From an uncultured Eubacteriales bacterium (GTDB taxonomy: Bacteria > Bacillota > Clostridia > Christensenellales > CAG-138): a stretch of 6,211 nucleotides of DNA. This document shows, piece after piece, positions 1 to 5,710 of the stretch. The position numbers and the translations under genes are program-made. Where the stretch lies: assembly GCA_900542615.1 (NCBI GenBank), contig UQOG01000116.1, positions 1-6,211 of the forward strand, given 5' to 3'. Each line of letters begins with the position of its first letter. Position 1 is the stretch's first letter. A model generated the notes under the pieces. The model was not told where the DNA came from. It saw only the letters and a list, made by a program, of their open reading frames with translations, and ran no database searches.

Positions 1-24
1 CCAAACGCCGCCGCCCCCCCCGCC
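1..24. repeat. Partial copy of a GC-rich intergenic repeat, cut by the window edge
   Basis: An AAA triplet followed by CGCCGCCG, eight C and GCC (positions 3-24) closely matches the right end of the large palindromic element at 4678-4697, where AAA is followed by CGCCG, nine C and GCC. It lies 31 bp beyond the stop codon of the leftward regulator gene, much as the full element lies 24 bp beyond the stop codon of the leftward aroD gene. The similarity and the shared position relative to a gene end are seen directly. That this is the edge of a second full element is inference, because the rest would lie left of position 1. Positions 25-54 show nothing recognisable. Confidence 0.5.
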
Positions 25-54
25 AACGCTGGATCCCACACTGCCGCCAGGTCG

Positions 55-726
55 TTATGCCGCCTTCTTTCTCTTGCGGAACCAATCCACCGCCAAATCG
101 ATGATAAAAAATAGCAGCATCCGCGCCCATAGGAACAAGGGGGTGACCCCATAATTGATAAAAGCATATACCGGATCAAACAGGGAAAAGACCAGGCCGG
201 GCAGCATGGTCCCTGCGGCCAGGGCCCCCATATAGGCCAGCCTGCGCCCCAAGGAAAGGTTGCATTTGCCCATCTGCTTAAGCAGCAGCAGGCCTAGGAA
301 CCCCAAGTTGCTTAGGAGCAAAATGAATCCATCCAGCGTTTCCCAGGCATCGGTCAAACGGAAATGGATGGCGACGGCAGTTTCCATCTGTTCCAGCTGT
401 CCCCCTGTCAAGGGGAAAAAGGCGTTAGCGCTCCACAGGAAGGCGGCGCTGAGGATGCTCAAGCCGGTCAGCAGGGCCAATAGCCATAGGGCCAGCGTCC
501 GAAGCCGCCGCAGATTTTTAAGGGACGTCTCCTGGCCGTAGAGGATGCCGTCCAGGTCGGTTTCATAAACCTCCGCCAGGGCCAGAAGCATATGGATATC
601 CGGCTGGGTCCGTTGGGACTCGTAGCTGGAGAGGGCTTGCCGGGTTATATGGAGCTTTGCAGCCGCCTGTTCCTGGGTCAAGCCCTTTTGCAGCCGCAGC
701 TGCCGCAAATTTTCGCCAATGGACAT
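55..726 (-). CDS. XRE-family helix-turn-helix regulator with four membrane segments
   Basis: A 223-residue protein. Residues about 4-62 form a Cro/C1-type helix-turn-helix: the stretch LTQEQAAAKLHITRQALSSY followed by PDIHMLLALAEVYETDLD is the typical HTH_3 pattern, including the final helix. The rest is hydrophobic, with predicted membrane spans near residues 77-100, 132-151, 163-185 and 196-215, and a basic tail (FRKRKKAA) that is probably cytoplasmic. Proteins of this design are common and poorly studied in Clostridia. The likely role is a membrane-tethered transcription regulator whose signal is sensed in or at the membrane, but the ligand and target genes cannot be read from the sequence. 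The start is supported by a near-perfect Shine-Dalgarno sequence, GGGAGGTGA, at 742-734 with a 7-nt spacer. It is transcribed alone; leuS upstream in the same direction ends at its own terminator. Domain assignment is confident, function is not. Confidence 0.88.
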   Translation of the reverse strand: MSIGENLRQLRLQKGLTQEQAAAKLHITRQALSSYESQRTQPDIHMLLALAEVYETDLDGILYGQETSLKNLRRLRTLALWLLALLTGLSILSAAFLWSANAFFPLTGGQLEQMETAVAIHFRLTDAWETLDGFILLLSNLGFLGLLLLKQMGKCNLSLGRRLAYMGALAAGTMLPGLVFSLFDPVYAFINYGVTPLFLWARMLLFFIIDLAVDWFRKRKKAA

Positions 727-746
727 GGTTGCATCACCTCCCGGTC

Positions 747-776
747 AGGATAGCGTTTCTGCTTCCCCTACGTCAA
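747..776 (-). promoter_or_regulatory. Putative sigma-A promoter of the HTH-membrane gene
   Basis: On the minus strand there is TTGACG (776-771), an 18-bp spacer and TATCCT (752-747). The -35 box matches the consensus at five of six bases and the -10 box at four of six. The predicted start near 740 would fall inside the ribosome binding site and leave only about 14 nt of leader. Transcription may therefore start slightly upstream, or the real promoter may be elsewhere. The long spacer and weak -10 box would fit a regulated promoter, and XRE proteins often regulate themselves, but no convincing operator dyad is visible. Confidence 0.45.
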
Positions 777-781
777 GCAAT

Positions 782-850
782 GGTTTGTTGCGCCCGGGGA
801 TTGGGGGGAAATCCAAGGCTGGGGCAGGCTGTCCATGCCGCGCCCAAACC
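782..850. other. Structured intergenic stretch (possible three-way junction)
   Basis: GGTTTG at 782-787 pairs with CAAACC at 845-850, and GCGC at 790-793 with GCGC at 840-843, giving a 10-bp closing stem with a small internal loop. Inside are two short hairpins: GGATT/AATCC (798-802 with 810-814) and GGCA/TGCC (823-826 with 836-839). It lies between the leuS terminator and the promoter of the HTH gene and encodes no plausible protein. Pairing is seen in the sequence; whether it forms or matters is unknown, and short GC-rich stems like these can arise by chance. Confidence 0.25.
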
Positions 851-859
851 GGCCCCCTT

Positions 860-898
860 ATAAAATGAGCCGGCGGGAAGCGTGCCATCCCACCGGCT
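860..898 (-). terminator. Intrinsic terminator of leuS
   Basis: Twenty bases past the leuS stop codon, the minus strand folds into a 10-bp stem (898-889 with 877-868, AGCCGGTGGG against CCCGCCGGCT, one G-T wobble) with an 11-nt loop, followed by CATTTTAT (867-860). Position, stem and T-rich tail fit Rho-independent termination. The T tract is short, so some read-through into the next gene is possible. Confidence 0.8.
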
Positions 899-917
899 TG
901 TTATTATTTGGGCAGGC

Positions 918-3335
918 TTACCCCACCACGATGTTCACGATGTTCTTTACCACGATCACCTTGCGGATGGTCTTGCCCCGGGTAAAGTTCTGTACCTCCG
1001 GGAGGGCGAGGGCTTTTTCCTGGATGGCGTCCTTGTCCATATCCGCAGGCAACTCCACCCGAGCCCGAATCTTGCCGTTGACCTGGATGCCGTATTCCAC
1101 GGTCTGCTGCACCAGGGCGCTTTCATCCCAGGTGGGCCAGGACGTGGCATACAGAGGGGTCTCATAGCCCAGCAGCTCGTTCATCTCCTCGCAGATGTGG
1201 GGCGTCACCGGGGATAGGATGGTGAGCAGGGTGTGGAGCTCCTCTTTGGTCACATCCCCCTTGGCGTAGAATTCGTTCACCAGGCTCATCATGGCGGCGA
1301 TGGCGGTATTGTACTTCATCCGCTCGTAGTCCTCGCTCACCTTCTTGATGGCGCCATGGACCGCCGCCTTCAGCTCCGGCCGGATGCCTTCCGCCGGGGA
1401 AAGCATGTCCTGCAGCCGCCATACCCGGTCCAGGAACCGGCGGCAGCCCCGGGCGCCGGTGGTGCTCCAGGGGATAGGCTGGTCGAAGGCGCCCATGAAC
1501 ATCTCATAGAGCCGGAAGGAATCCGCCCCCATCTCCTGGACGATGTCGTCCGGATTGATGACGTTGCCCCGGGATTTGCTCATCTTGTCCCCGTTTTCCC
1601 CCAGGATCATGCCGTGGCTGGTGCGCTTGCGGTAGGGCTCCGGTGTGGAGACCACCCCGATGTCGTAGAGGAATTTATGCCAGAACCGGGAATAGAGCAG
1701 GTGCAACGTGGTATGCTCCATACCGCCGTTGTACCAATCCACAGGCATCCAGTAATCCAATGCTTCCTTGCTGGCCAACGCCTGGTCGTTATGGGGATCG
1801 CAGTAGCGCAGGAAATACCAGCTGGAGCCCGCCCAGTTGGGCATGGTGTCGGTCTCCCGCTCCGCAGGGCCGCCGCACTTGGGGCAGGTGGTATGGATCC
1901 AGTCCGTGGCCCGGGCCAGGGCGCTGGAGCCATCGTCGCTGGGCTCGTAGTTTTCGATCTCCGGCAGGGTCAGGGGCAGCTGGTCATAGGGCAGGGGCAC
2001 CCAGCCGCATTTGTCGCAATGCACCAGGGGGATGGGCTCGCCCCAGTAGCGCTGCCGGGAAAATACCCAATCCCGCAGCTTATAGTTTACCTTCCGATGG
2101 CCGATGTGCTCCTTCTCCAGGTAATCCTTCATGGCTTCGATGGCGTCCTCCACCTCCATGCCGGTGAGGAACCCGGAATTTACCATCTTGCCGGTGGCGC
2201 AATCCGTAAAGGCTTCCTTCTCCACGTCGCCGCCGGCCACCACCTCGATGATGGGCAGGCCGAAGGTGCGGGCAAATTCCCAGTCGCGGGTATCATGGCC
2301 GGGCACCGCCATGATGGCGCCGGTGCCGTAGCTCATCAATACATAGTCGGATACCCAGATGGGGATCTGCTTGCCGTTCACGGGATTCACGGCCATGACC
2401 CCTTCCAGGGGCACGCCGGTCTTATCCTTGACCAGCTCGCTGCGCTCAAAGTCGCTCTTGCGGGCCGCGGCCTGCTGATAGGCCTTGACCGCCTCCAGGT
2501 TCTTGATCCGACCCGCCTCTCCCCACTTTTTGATGAAGGGATGCTCCGGGCTCATGACCATGTAGGTGACCCCGAACAGGGTGTCCGCCCGGGTGGTGAA
2601 TACGGTGAGGATATCCTCGCTGTCCGCCACCTTGAAGTCCACTTCCGCGCCTTCGCTGCGGCCGATCCAATTGCGCTGCTGGGTCTTGACCCGCTCGATA
2701 TAATCCACCGTATCCAGGTCGTCGATGAGCCGCTGGGCATAGGCGGTGATCTTGAGCATCCACTGGCTGCGGATCTTCTGGATCACCGGGCCGCCGCACC
2801 GCTCGCACACCCCTTCCACCACCTCTTCGTTGGCAAGGCCCACCTTGCAGCTGGTGCAGAAGTTGATGGGAATCTCCGCCTTATAGGCCAGGCCCTTTTC
2901 ATAGAGCTTGAGGAAGATCCACTGGGTCCATTTATAGTAATTGGGGTCCGTGGTATTCACTTCCCGGGACCAATCGAAGCTGAACCCCAGCCGCTTGAGC
3001 TGGGAGCGGAAGCGCTGGATGTTCTGGGCCGTCACCTTGGCGGGATGCTCGCCGGTCTTGATGGCGTAGTTTTCCGTGGGCAGGCCAAAGGCGTCGTAGC
3101 CGATGGGGTAAAGGACGTTATAGCCCTCCATCCGCCGCTTGCGGGCGATGATGTCCAACGCCGTATTGGAGCGGGGATGCCCCACATGCAGCCCTGCGCC
3201 GCTGGGGTAGGGGAACTCGATGAGGGGATAGAACTTGGGCAGGGTATGGTCCTCCTTGGCCTCAAAGCAATGGGCTTCCTCCCACCGGGCCTGCCATTTG
3301 CGCTCCACCTGGTCATGATCGTAACGAATCGACAT
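918..3335 (-). CDS. leuS: Leucyl-tRNA synthetase (class Ia)
   Basis: LeuRS (EC 6.1.1.4) attaches leucine to tRNA-Leu in the cytoplasm using ATP. The 805-residue product has the usual bacterial length. Residues 40-53 carry the class I signature with HVGH (50-53). The KMSKS loop is at 584-588. The inserted CP1 editing domain, which hydrolyses mischarged tRNA, shows VFTTRADTLFG (245-255) and GTGAIMAVPGHD (337-348), ending in the conserved editing aspartate. Cysteine pairs at 160/163 with 177/180 and at 440/443 with 484/487 are probable zinc sites. The anticodon-binding region follows KMSKS, and the small C-terminal domain is about 750-805. A longer reading frame begins upstream at 3437, but it runs through the T-box terminator. 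The ATG at 3335 is chosen because GGAGGA (3346-3341) lies 5 nt before it and homology begins at once. Expression should be controlled by the T-box leader, rising when uncharged tRNA-Leu accumulates. All catalytic motifs appear intact. Confidence 0.98.
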   Translation of the reverse strand: MSIRYDHDQVERKWQARWEEAHCFEAKEDHTLPKFYPLIEFPYPSGAGLHVGHPRSNTALDIIARKRRMEGYNVLYPIGYDAFGLPTENYAIKTGEHPAKVTAQNIQRFRSQLKRLGFSFDWSREVNTTDPNYYKWTQWIFLKLYEKGLAYKAEIPINFCTSCKVGLANEEVVEGVCERCGGPVIQKIRSQWMLKITAYAQRLIDDLDTVDYIERVKTQQRNWIGRSEGAEVDFKVADSEDILTVFTTRADTLFGVTYMVMSPEHPFIKKWGEAGRIKNLEAVKAYQQAAARKSDFERSELVKDKTGVPLEGVMAVNPVNGKQIPIWVSDYVLMSYGTGAIMAVPGHDTRDWEFARTFGLPIIEVVAGGDVEKEAFTDCATGKMVNSGFLTGMEVEDAIEAMKDYLEKEHIGHRKVNYKLRDWVFSRQRYWGEPIPLVHCDKCGWVPLPYDQLPLTLPEIENYEPSDDGSSALARATDWIHTTCPKCGGPAERETDTMPNWAGSSWYFLRYCDPHNDQALASKEALDYWMPVDWYNGGMEHTTLHLLYSRFWHKFLYDIGVVSTPEPYRKRTSHGMILGENGDKMSKSRGNVINPDDIVQEMGADSFRLYEMFMGAFDQPIPWSTTGARGCRRFLDRVWRLQDMLSPAEGIRPELKAAVHGAIKKVSEDYERMKYNTAIAAMMSLVNEFYAKGDVTKEELHTLLTILSPVTPHICEEMNELLGYETPLYATSWPTWDESALVQQTVEYGIQVNGKIRARVELPADMDKDAIQEKALALPEVQNFTRGKTIRKVIVVKNIVNIVVG

Positions 3336-3361
3336 AGCTTTCCTCCGTGCTGCGTATTGAC

Positions 3362-3402
3362 AAAAAAACAGGGCTTCCATCTCCCCAAGAGACGGAAGGC
3401 CC
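3362..3402 (-). terminator. T-box-controlled intrinsic terminator upstream of leuS
   Basis: On the minus strand a 13-bp stem (3402-3389 with 3383-3371; one bulged C and one G-T wobble; loop TTGGG) is followed by TG and seven T (3368-3362). The left arm begins with the last bases of the T-box motif, so forming the antiterminator excludes this hairpin. This is the expected OFF state when tRNA-Leu is charged. Confidence 0.92.
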
Positions 3403-3660
3403 GCGGTACCACTCTTCTTGACGCAAAGCGCGCCCACTCTTTCCTTTAACGCAGGAATACGCCAACGCCTACTTGGGTTCAGCGCCGGGGCTCAGCGGCG
3501 AGGTTGGGCTTGCTTCCATACCGCCTTGCAGCCAACAGCGGCTCTCTGGAATGGAAGGGACGGCCTACTGCTCCGCGTCCACGCCGAAACTATACAGGAA
3601 GGGGCGACGCCAGGGCTTTCGGACGCATCCGAAAAAAGGCGGGGGCTCCCCTCCTCCGTT
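3362..3660 (-). promoter_or_regulatory. T-box leader (leucine-tRNA-sensing riboswitch) of leuS
   Basis: T-box leaders bind a specific tRNA. Uncharged tRNA stabilises an antiterminator and lets transcription continue. Seen here on the minus strand: the T-box AAGAGTGGTACCGCGG (3416-3401), whose GGTACC-containing bulge contacts the tRNA acceptor end, followed at once by a terminator. Stem I is also recognisable. CTTCCAT (3557-3551) pairs with ATGGAAG (3519-3513) below the AGAGAG motif (3547-3542) and the distal loop. Lower down, GGC pairs with GCC and GCGG (3576-3573) pairs with CCGC (3498-3495), leaving a specifier loop with AGTA (3569-3566) on one side and AACCTCG on the other. The codon displayed is CTC (3502-3500), which is leucine and matches the downstream leuS. 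TGAG next to the lower helix fits the usual kink-turn. The 5' boundary is inferred from the promoter. Confidence 0.93.
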
Positions 3661-3666
3661 CTTTCA

Positions 3667-3695
3667 ATTATATTTTGCACAAACCGAAAAGTCAA
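3667..3695 (-). promoter_or_regulatory. Sigma-A promoter of leuS
   Basis: On the minus strand TTGACT (3695-3690), a 17-bp spacer and a perfect TATAAT (3672-3667) predict a start at about A3660, just before the T-box leader. This is the strongest promoter match in the window. It interlocks with the rightward promoter at 3675-3703: each -35 box lies within the other promoter's spacer. Confidence 0.88.
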
Positions 3696-3703
3696 GCTAT
3701 AAT
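3675..3703 (+). promoter_or_regulatory. Sigma-A promoter of the histidinol-phosphatase gene
   Basis: TTGCAC (3675-3680), a 17-bp spacer and a perfect TATAAT (3698-3703) predict a start near 3710 and a leader of about 42 nt. It overlaps almost completely with the leftward leuS promoter, so the two should compete for RNA polymerase. Confidence 0.8.
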
Positions 3704-3751
3704 AGTCCTTGCTATAGCCCTCTGGGCCAAACTTTACCAGGAGGTTTCCCC

Positions 3752-4531
3752 ATGCTGGATTATCATATGCACTGCCAATATTCTGCCGATTCCCCCGCGT
3801 CCCTCCGGACCCAGCTGGAGGCGGCCCAGGCCGCTGGACTAAAGGAGATCTGCTTCACCGACCACGTGGACTTTGACGGCTCGGGCCTGCCCCCTGCGGA
3901 CATCGCCGCCCGGGACCGGGAGCTTCAGGCCCTGCTGCCGGATTATCCCGCGCTCACCGTCCGACGGGGGGCGGAGGTGGGCATGAAGGATGCCGCCACC
4001 GCCCAGGCAGCTTGGCGGGCCATCGGCCGGCTGGGGCTGGATTTTATCATTGGCTCCGTCCATATGGTGGATGGGGTGGATTCCTATTACCCCGCCTTTT
4101 TTGAAGGCCGCACCAAGGCGGAAAGCTGCCGGGCCTATCTGGCGGCCGTGCTCCGGGGGCTGGAGGCCACCCCCTATATCAGCGTACTCGGCCACTATGA
4201 CTTCTGCTGCAAATTTTCCCCCTATCCGGACCGCTCCATGTCCTATGCCGTAGCCCCAACGCTCTTTGACGCCATCTTCCGCCATCTGATCCAAAATGGC
4301 AAGGGCCTGGAGATCAACACCTCCCCCTGGCGGGACGGCCCCAGCTGGGGCCTGGATATCCTCTCCCGCTACCGGGCGCTGGGCGGGGAATTCGTCACCG
4401 TGGGGGCGGACGCCCACAAGCCCGGCCAGGTGGGCCGCCGCATCGGCGAGGCCCTGGAACTGGCCCGGGCCGCAGGCATCCCCTATGTGGCCACCTTCCA
4501 GGCCATGCAGCCCACCCTGCACCGGCTATAA
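3752..4531 (+). CDS. hisK: PHP-family histidinol-phosphatase (HisJ/HisK type)
   Basis: A 259-residue metal-dependent phosphatase of the PHP superfamily. In the HisJ/HisK family it removes phosphate from L-histidinol phosphate (EC 3.1.3.15), the step before histidinol oxidation in histidine synthesis. The metal-binding motifs are all present: DYHMH (D3, H5, H7), TDH (D37, H38), GAEVG (E75), GSVHMVDG (H104), GHYD (H148), EINTSPWR (187-194) and GADAHKPGQVG (D220, H222). The open frame extends upstream to 3473, but that part overlaps the T-box and both promoters. The ATG at 3752 follows AGGAGG (3739-3744) by 7 nt and starts right at the first motif. No other his gene is nearby, so the substrate is inferred from family; some PHP paralogues act on other phosphoesters. 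It diverges from leuS and converges on aroD. No U-tract terminator follows, only the large palindromic element 29 bp downstream. Confidence 0.9.
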   Translation: MLDYHMHCQYSADSPASLRTQLEAAQAAGLKEICFTDHVDFDGSGLPPADIAARDRELQALLPDYPALTVRRGAEVGMKDAATAQAAWRAIGRLGLDFIIGSVHMVDGVDSYYPAFFEGRTKAESCRAYLAAVLRGLEATPYISVLGHYDFCCKFSPYPDRSMSYAVAPTLFDAIFRHLIQNGKGLEINTSPWRDGPSWGLDILSRYRALGGEFVTVGADAHKPGQVGRRIGEALELARAAGIPYVATFQAMQPTLHRL

Positions 4532-4560
4532 ACATGCCGCCCAGCTTGCCCAACGTCCAC

Positions 4561-4694
4561 GGGGGGGGGCGGCGGGCGCGCAAAGCGCGCATAACGGCCG
4601 GGGGCCGGGGCCTATGGCCCCAGCCCCCGGCCGTTGGTTTGCGGGGCCGTGCCCGCCCCTGGCGGGCACGGCCCCGCAAACGCCGCCCCCCCCC
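4561..4694. repeat. 134-bp nested palindromic element with three internal hairpins
   Basis: The outer arms, nine G plus CGGCG (4561-4574) and CGCCG plus nine C (4681-4694), are perfectly complementary over 14 bp. They enclose three hairpins. H1 is GCGCGC-AAA-GCGCGC (4576-4590). H2 has 13-bp arms (4593-4605 with 4623-4635), one C/A mismatch, 6 more pairs and the loop TAT. H3 has perfect 20-bp arms (4638-4657 with 4661-4680) and the loop CCT. Almost every base is paired, giving a four-way-junction or cloverleaf fold in RNA or extruded DNA on either strand. It fills most of the gap between the convergent phosphatase and aroD genes. It has no T tract on either strand, so it is not a standard intrinsic terminator, though it may still block read-through. 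It encodes no plausible protein. A mobile or REP/MITE-like origin is inference, supported by the partial match at positions 1-24. Confidence 0.9.
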
Positions 4695-4718
4695 GCCGCG
4701 CCGCCGGGATCGAGCCCG

Positions 4719-5462
4719 TCAGGGTCCATAAAGCAACCCCAGCGTCCGGGCCAATTCCTCCACCGGGGGCTGCCCCGGGGCGCTTTCCCCGGCGGCTGCG
4801 CCGAAGGTAAGGCAAGCGCCGAACAGGCCCCCGCACAGCCGGGAAGCCATGCCCAACCGGCCCATGCTCATGGTGATCAGGGGCACGCTAAGCCGTTGGC
4901 CTGCCTCCTGGGTAGCCGTGAGCAAAGCCAGCACATCCCCGGGCGTTTTGGGGGTCACTGCCAGCTTCACCACGTCCCCGCCCCCATCCTCCATGCGCAA
5001 CAGGGTCTGTACCATCAGGGCGACCGAAGGCGTACCCAGGAAATCGTGGCAGGAAAACACCGTCCTGCTCCCGGCCTCCCTGGCCCTGTGGCCCAATTGG
5101 GCCGCCAGCTTTTTCCCCCGGTTCCATTCGATGTCCACCAGGTCCGCCCCGGCCTGGGCCGCCGCCAGGATGGCCGCGGCGTAATCCAGGGGCGCCGGGC
5201 CGTCCCCCTGGTTTTCCGCCGGCGTGCGATAGGTGAAGAGTAGAGGCTTGTCCCCCAATGCCTCCAAAATCGCCGGCAGCAAGCCCCCAGGCCCGCCCGC
5301 CAGAGGCGCCGCCAAATCATACCGCCATTCCCCTATGTCCACCGGAAGCGCGGACAAAGCCGCCGCCTCCTGCAAGATCCGTTCCCGCTCCCGCCCCACC
5401 AGGGGCGCGCACAGCCAGGGCCTGCCCTGGCCCAAGCTCCTGCCGCGAATCTCGATGCGCAT
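4719..5462 (-). CDS. aroD: Type I 3-dehydroquinate dehydratase
   Basis: AroD (EC 4.2.1.10) converts 3-dehydroquinate to 3-dehydroshikimate, step three of the shikimate pathway to aromatic amino acids, through a Schiff base with a lysine. The 247-residue length fits the type I family. Key motifs are present: EWRYD (45-49), FTYRT (76-80), DIEWN (110-114), SCHDF (137-141) with catalytic H139, VVKLAV (164-169) with Schiff-base K166, MGRLGMASR (200-208) with R208, and SAPGQ (227-231) with Q231. The enzyme therefore looks complete. The frame is open back to 5600, but that extension lies in AT-rich promoter DNA. The ATG at 5462 is chosen because similarity starts there and a G-rich, rather weak ribosome binding site (AGGGGG) precedes it. 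No other aro gene is adjacent, so it appears to be transcribed alone. It diverges from hsp20. Confidence 0.95.
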   Translation of the reverse strand: MRIEIRGRSLGQGRPWLCAPLVGRERERILQEAAALSALPVDIGEWRYDLAAPLAGGPGGLLPAILEALGDKPLLFTYRTPAENQGDGPAPLDYAAAILAAAQAGADLVDIEWNRGKKLAAQLGHRAREAGSRTVFSCHDFLGTPSVALMVQTLLRMEDGGGDVVKLAVTPKTPGDVLALLTATQEAGQRLSVPLITMSMGRLGMASRLCGGLFGACLTFGAAAGESAPGQPPVEELARTLGLLYGP

Positions 5463-5487
5463 CGTTTCCCCCTGCCTTTCTATCAAA

Positions 5488-5516
5488 AGGGTATCACAGC
5501 CCGCAAAAAACCGCAA
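5488..5516 (-). promoter_or_regulatory. Putative promoter of aroD
   Basis: On the minus strand TTGCGG (5516-5511), a T-rich 17-bp spacer and TACCCT (5493-5488) are present, with TG one base before the -10 box (extended -10 form). The match is modest, but this is the best candidate close to the aroD start; it predicts a start near 5481 and a leader of about 19 nt. Confidence 0.5.
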
Positions 5517-5604
5517 GTACGCAATTGAATTACGAAAATTTATGACAAATTTGACGGCATTTTGCCGGAATGTTGAGATTGCGGTAAACTTCAACTCCAA
5601 CCCA

Positions 5605-5633
5605 TTGACTTGGATTTATTTTTTGGCTAAAAT
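5605..5633 (+). promoter_or_regulatory. Sigma-A promoter of hsp20
   Basis: TTGACT (5605-5610), a 17-bp T-rich spacer and TAAAAT (5628-5633) each match the consensus at five of six bases. The predicted start is about 5640, giving a leader of roughly 70 nt. No CIRCE operator for HrcA (TTAGCACTC-N9-GAGTGCTAA) is present, so heat control, if any, must act another way. The AT-rich gap between aroD and hsp20 (5463-5710) otherwise shows only small dyads, such as CGGCA/TGCCG at 5555-5567. Confidence 0.82.
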
Positions 5634-5640
5634 AAAGGCG

Positions 5641-5703
5641 TACCAAGAAGGACATACTAGAAAGGAACTTGGTAAAACCAATAGAGCGTATAGACCAGGA
5701 GGG
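5641..5703 (+). promoter_or_regulatory. hsp20 5' UTR with alternative pairings near the ribosome binding site
   Basis: TACCAAG (5641-5647), at the predicted 5' end of the mRNA, is perfectly complementary to CTTGGTA (5668-5674). The same CTTGGT segment can instead pair with ACCAA (5677-5681, loop AAA), or with ACCAGG (5694-5699; one G-U pair), which covers the first half of the Shine-Dalgarno sequence AGGAGG (5697-5702). The complementarities are seen directly. That they form a translational switch or RNA thermometer is inference, prompted by the fact that small heat-shock genes are often controlled this way in other bacteria. Confidence 0.4.
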
Positions 5704-5710
5704 ATTAAAT

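Noticed and set aside
1233..3449. A very long open frame (738 codons) on the plus strand, antisense to leuS
   Set aside because: It is a codon-bias shadow of leuS in GC-rich DNA. The translation is low-complexity His/Gly/Ala/Leu-rich with no recognisable domain, and no ribosome binding site or promoter was seen for it.
3473..3751. A 93-residue N-terminal extension of the PHP phosphatase
   Set aside because: The stretch overlaps the T-box leader and both interlocked promoters. The translation is unlike any PHP protein, and the ATG at 3752 has an ideal AGGAGG site directly before the first metal-binding motif.
4561..4694. Treating the palindrome as a CRISPR array, an attachment site or a replication origin
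   Set aside because: There are no regularly spaced direct repeats, no integrase or tRNA gene nearby, and no DnaA boxes or iterons.
4534..4731. Short open frames on both strands across the palindromic element
   Set aside because: Their translations are Arg/Pro/Gly-rich low-complexity products of GC-rich inverted repeats, without ribosome binding sites.
5541..5556. CtsR-like direct repeat (TATGACA, then TTTGACG) upstream of hsp20
   Set aside because: The two half-sites are 9 bp apart instead of the 10 bp CtsR needs, the first half-site deviates from consensus, and the site lies about 50 bp upstream of the hsp20 -35 box.
5463..5710. CIRCE operator for HrcA control of hsp20
   Set aside because: I looked for TTAGCACTC-N9-GAGTGCTAA in the whole intergenic region and found neither half. 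The GTTGA/TCAAC dyad (5572-5595) is too short and different in sequence.
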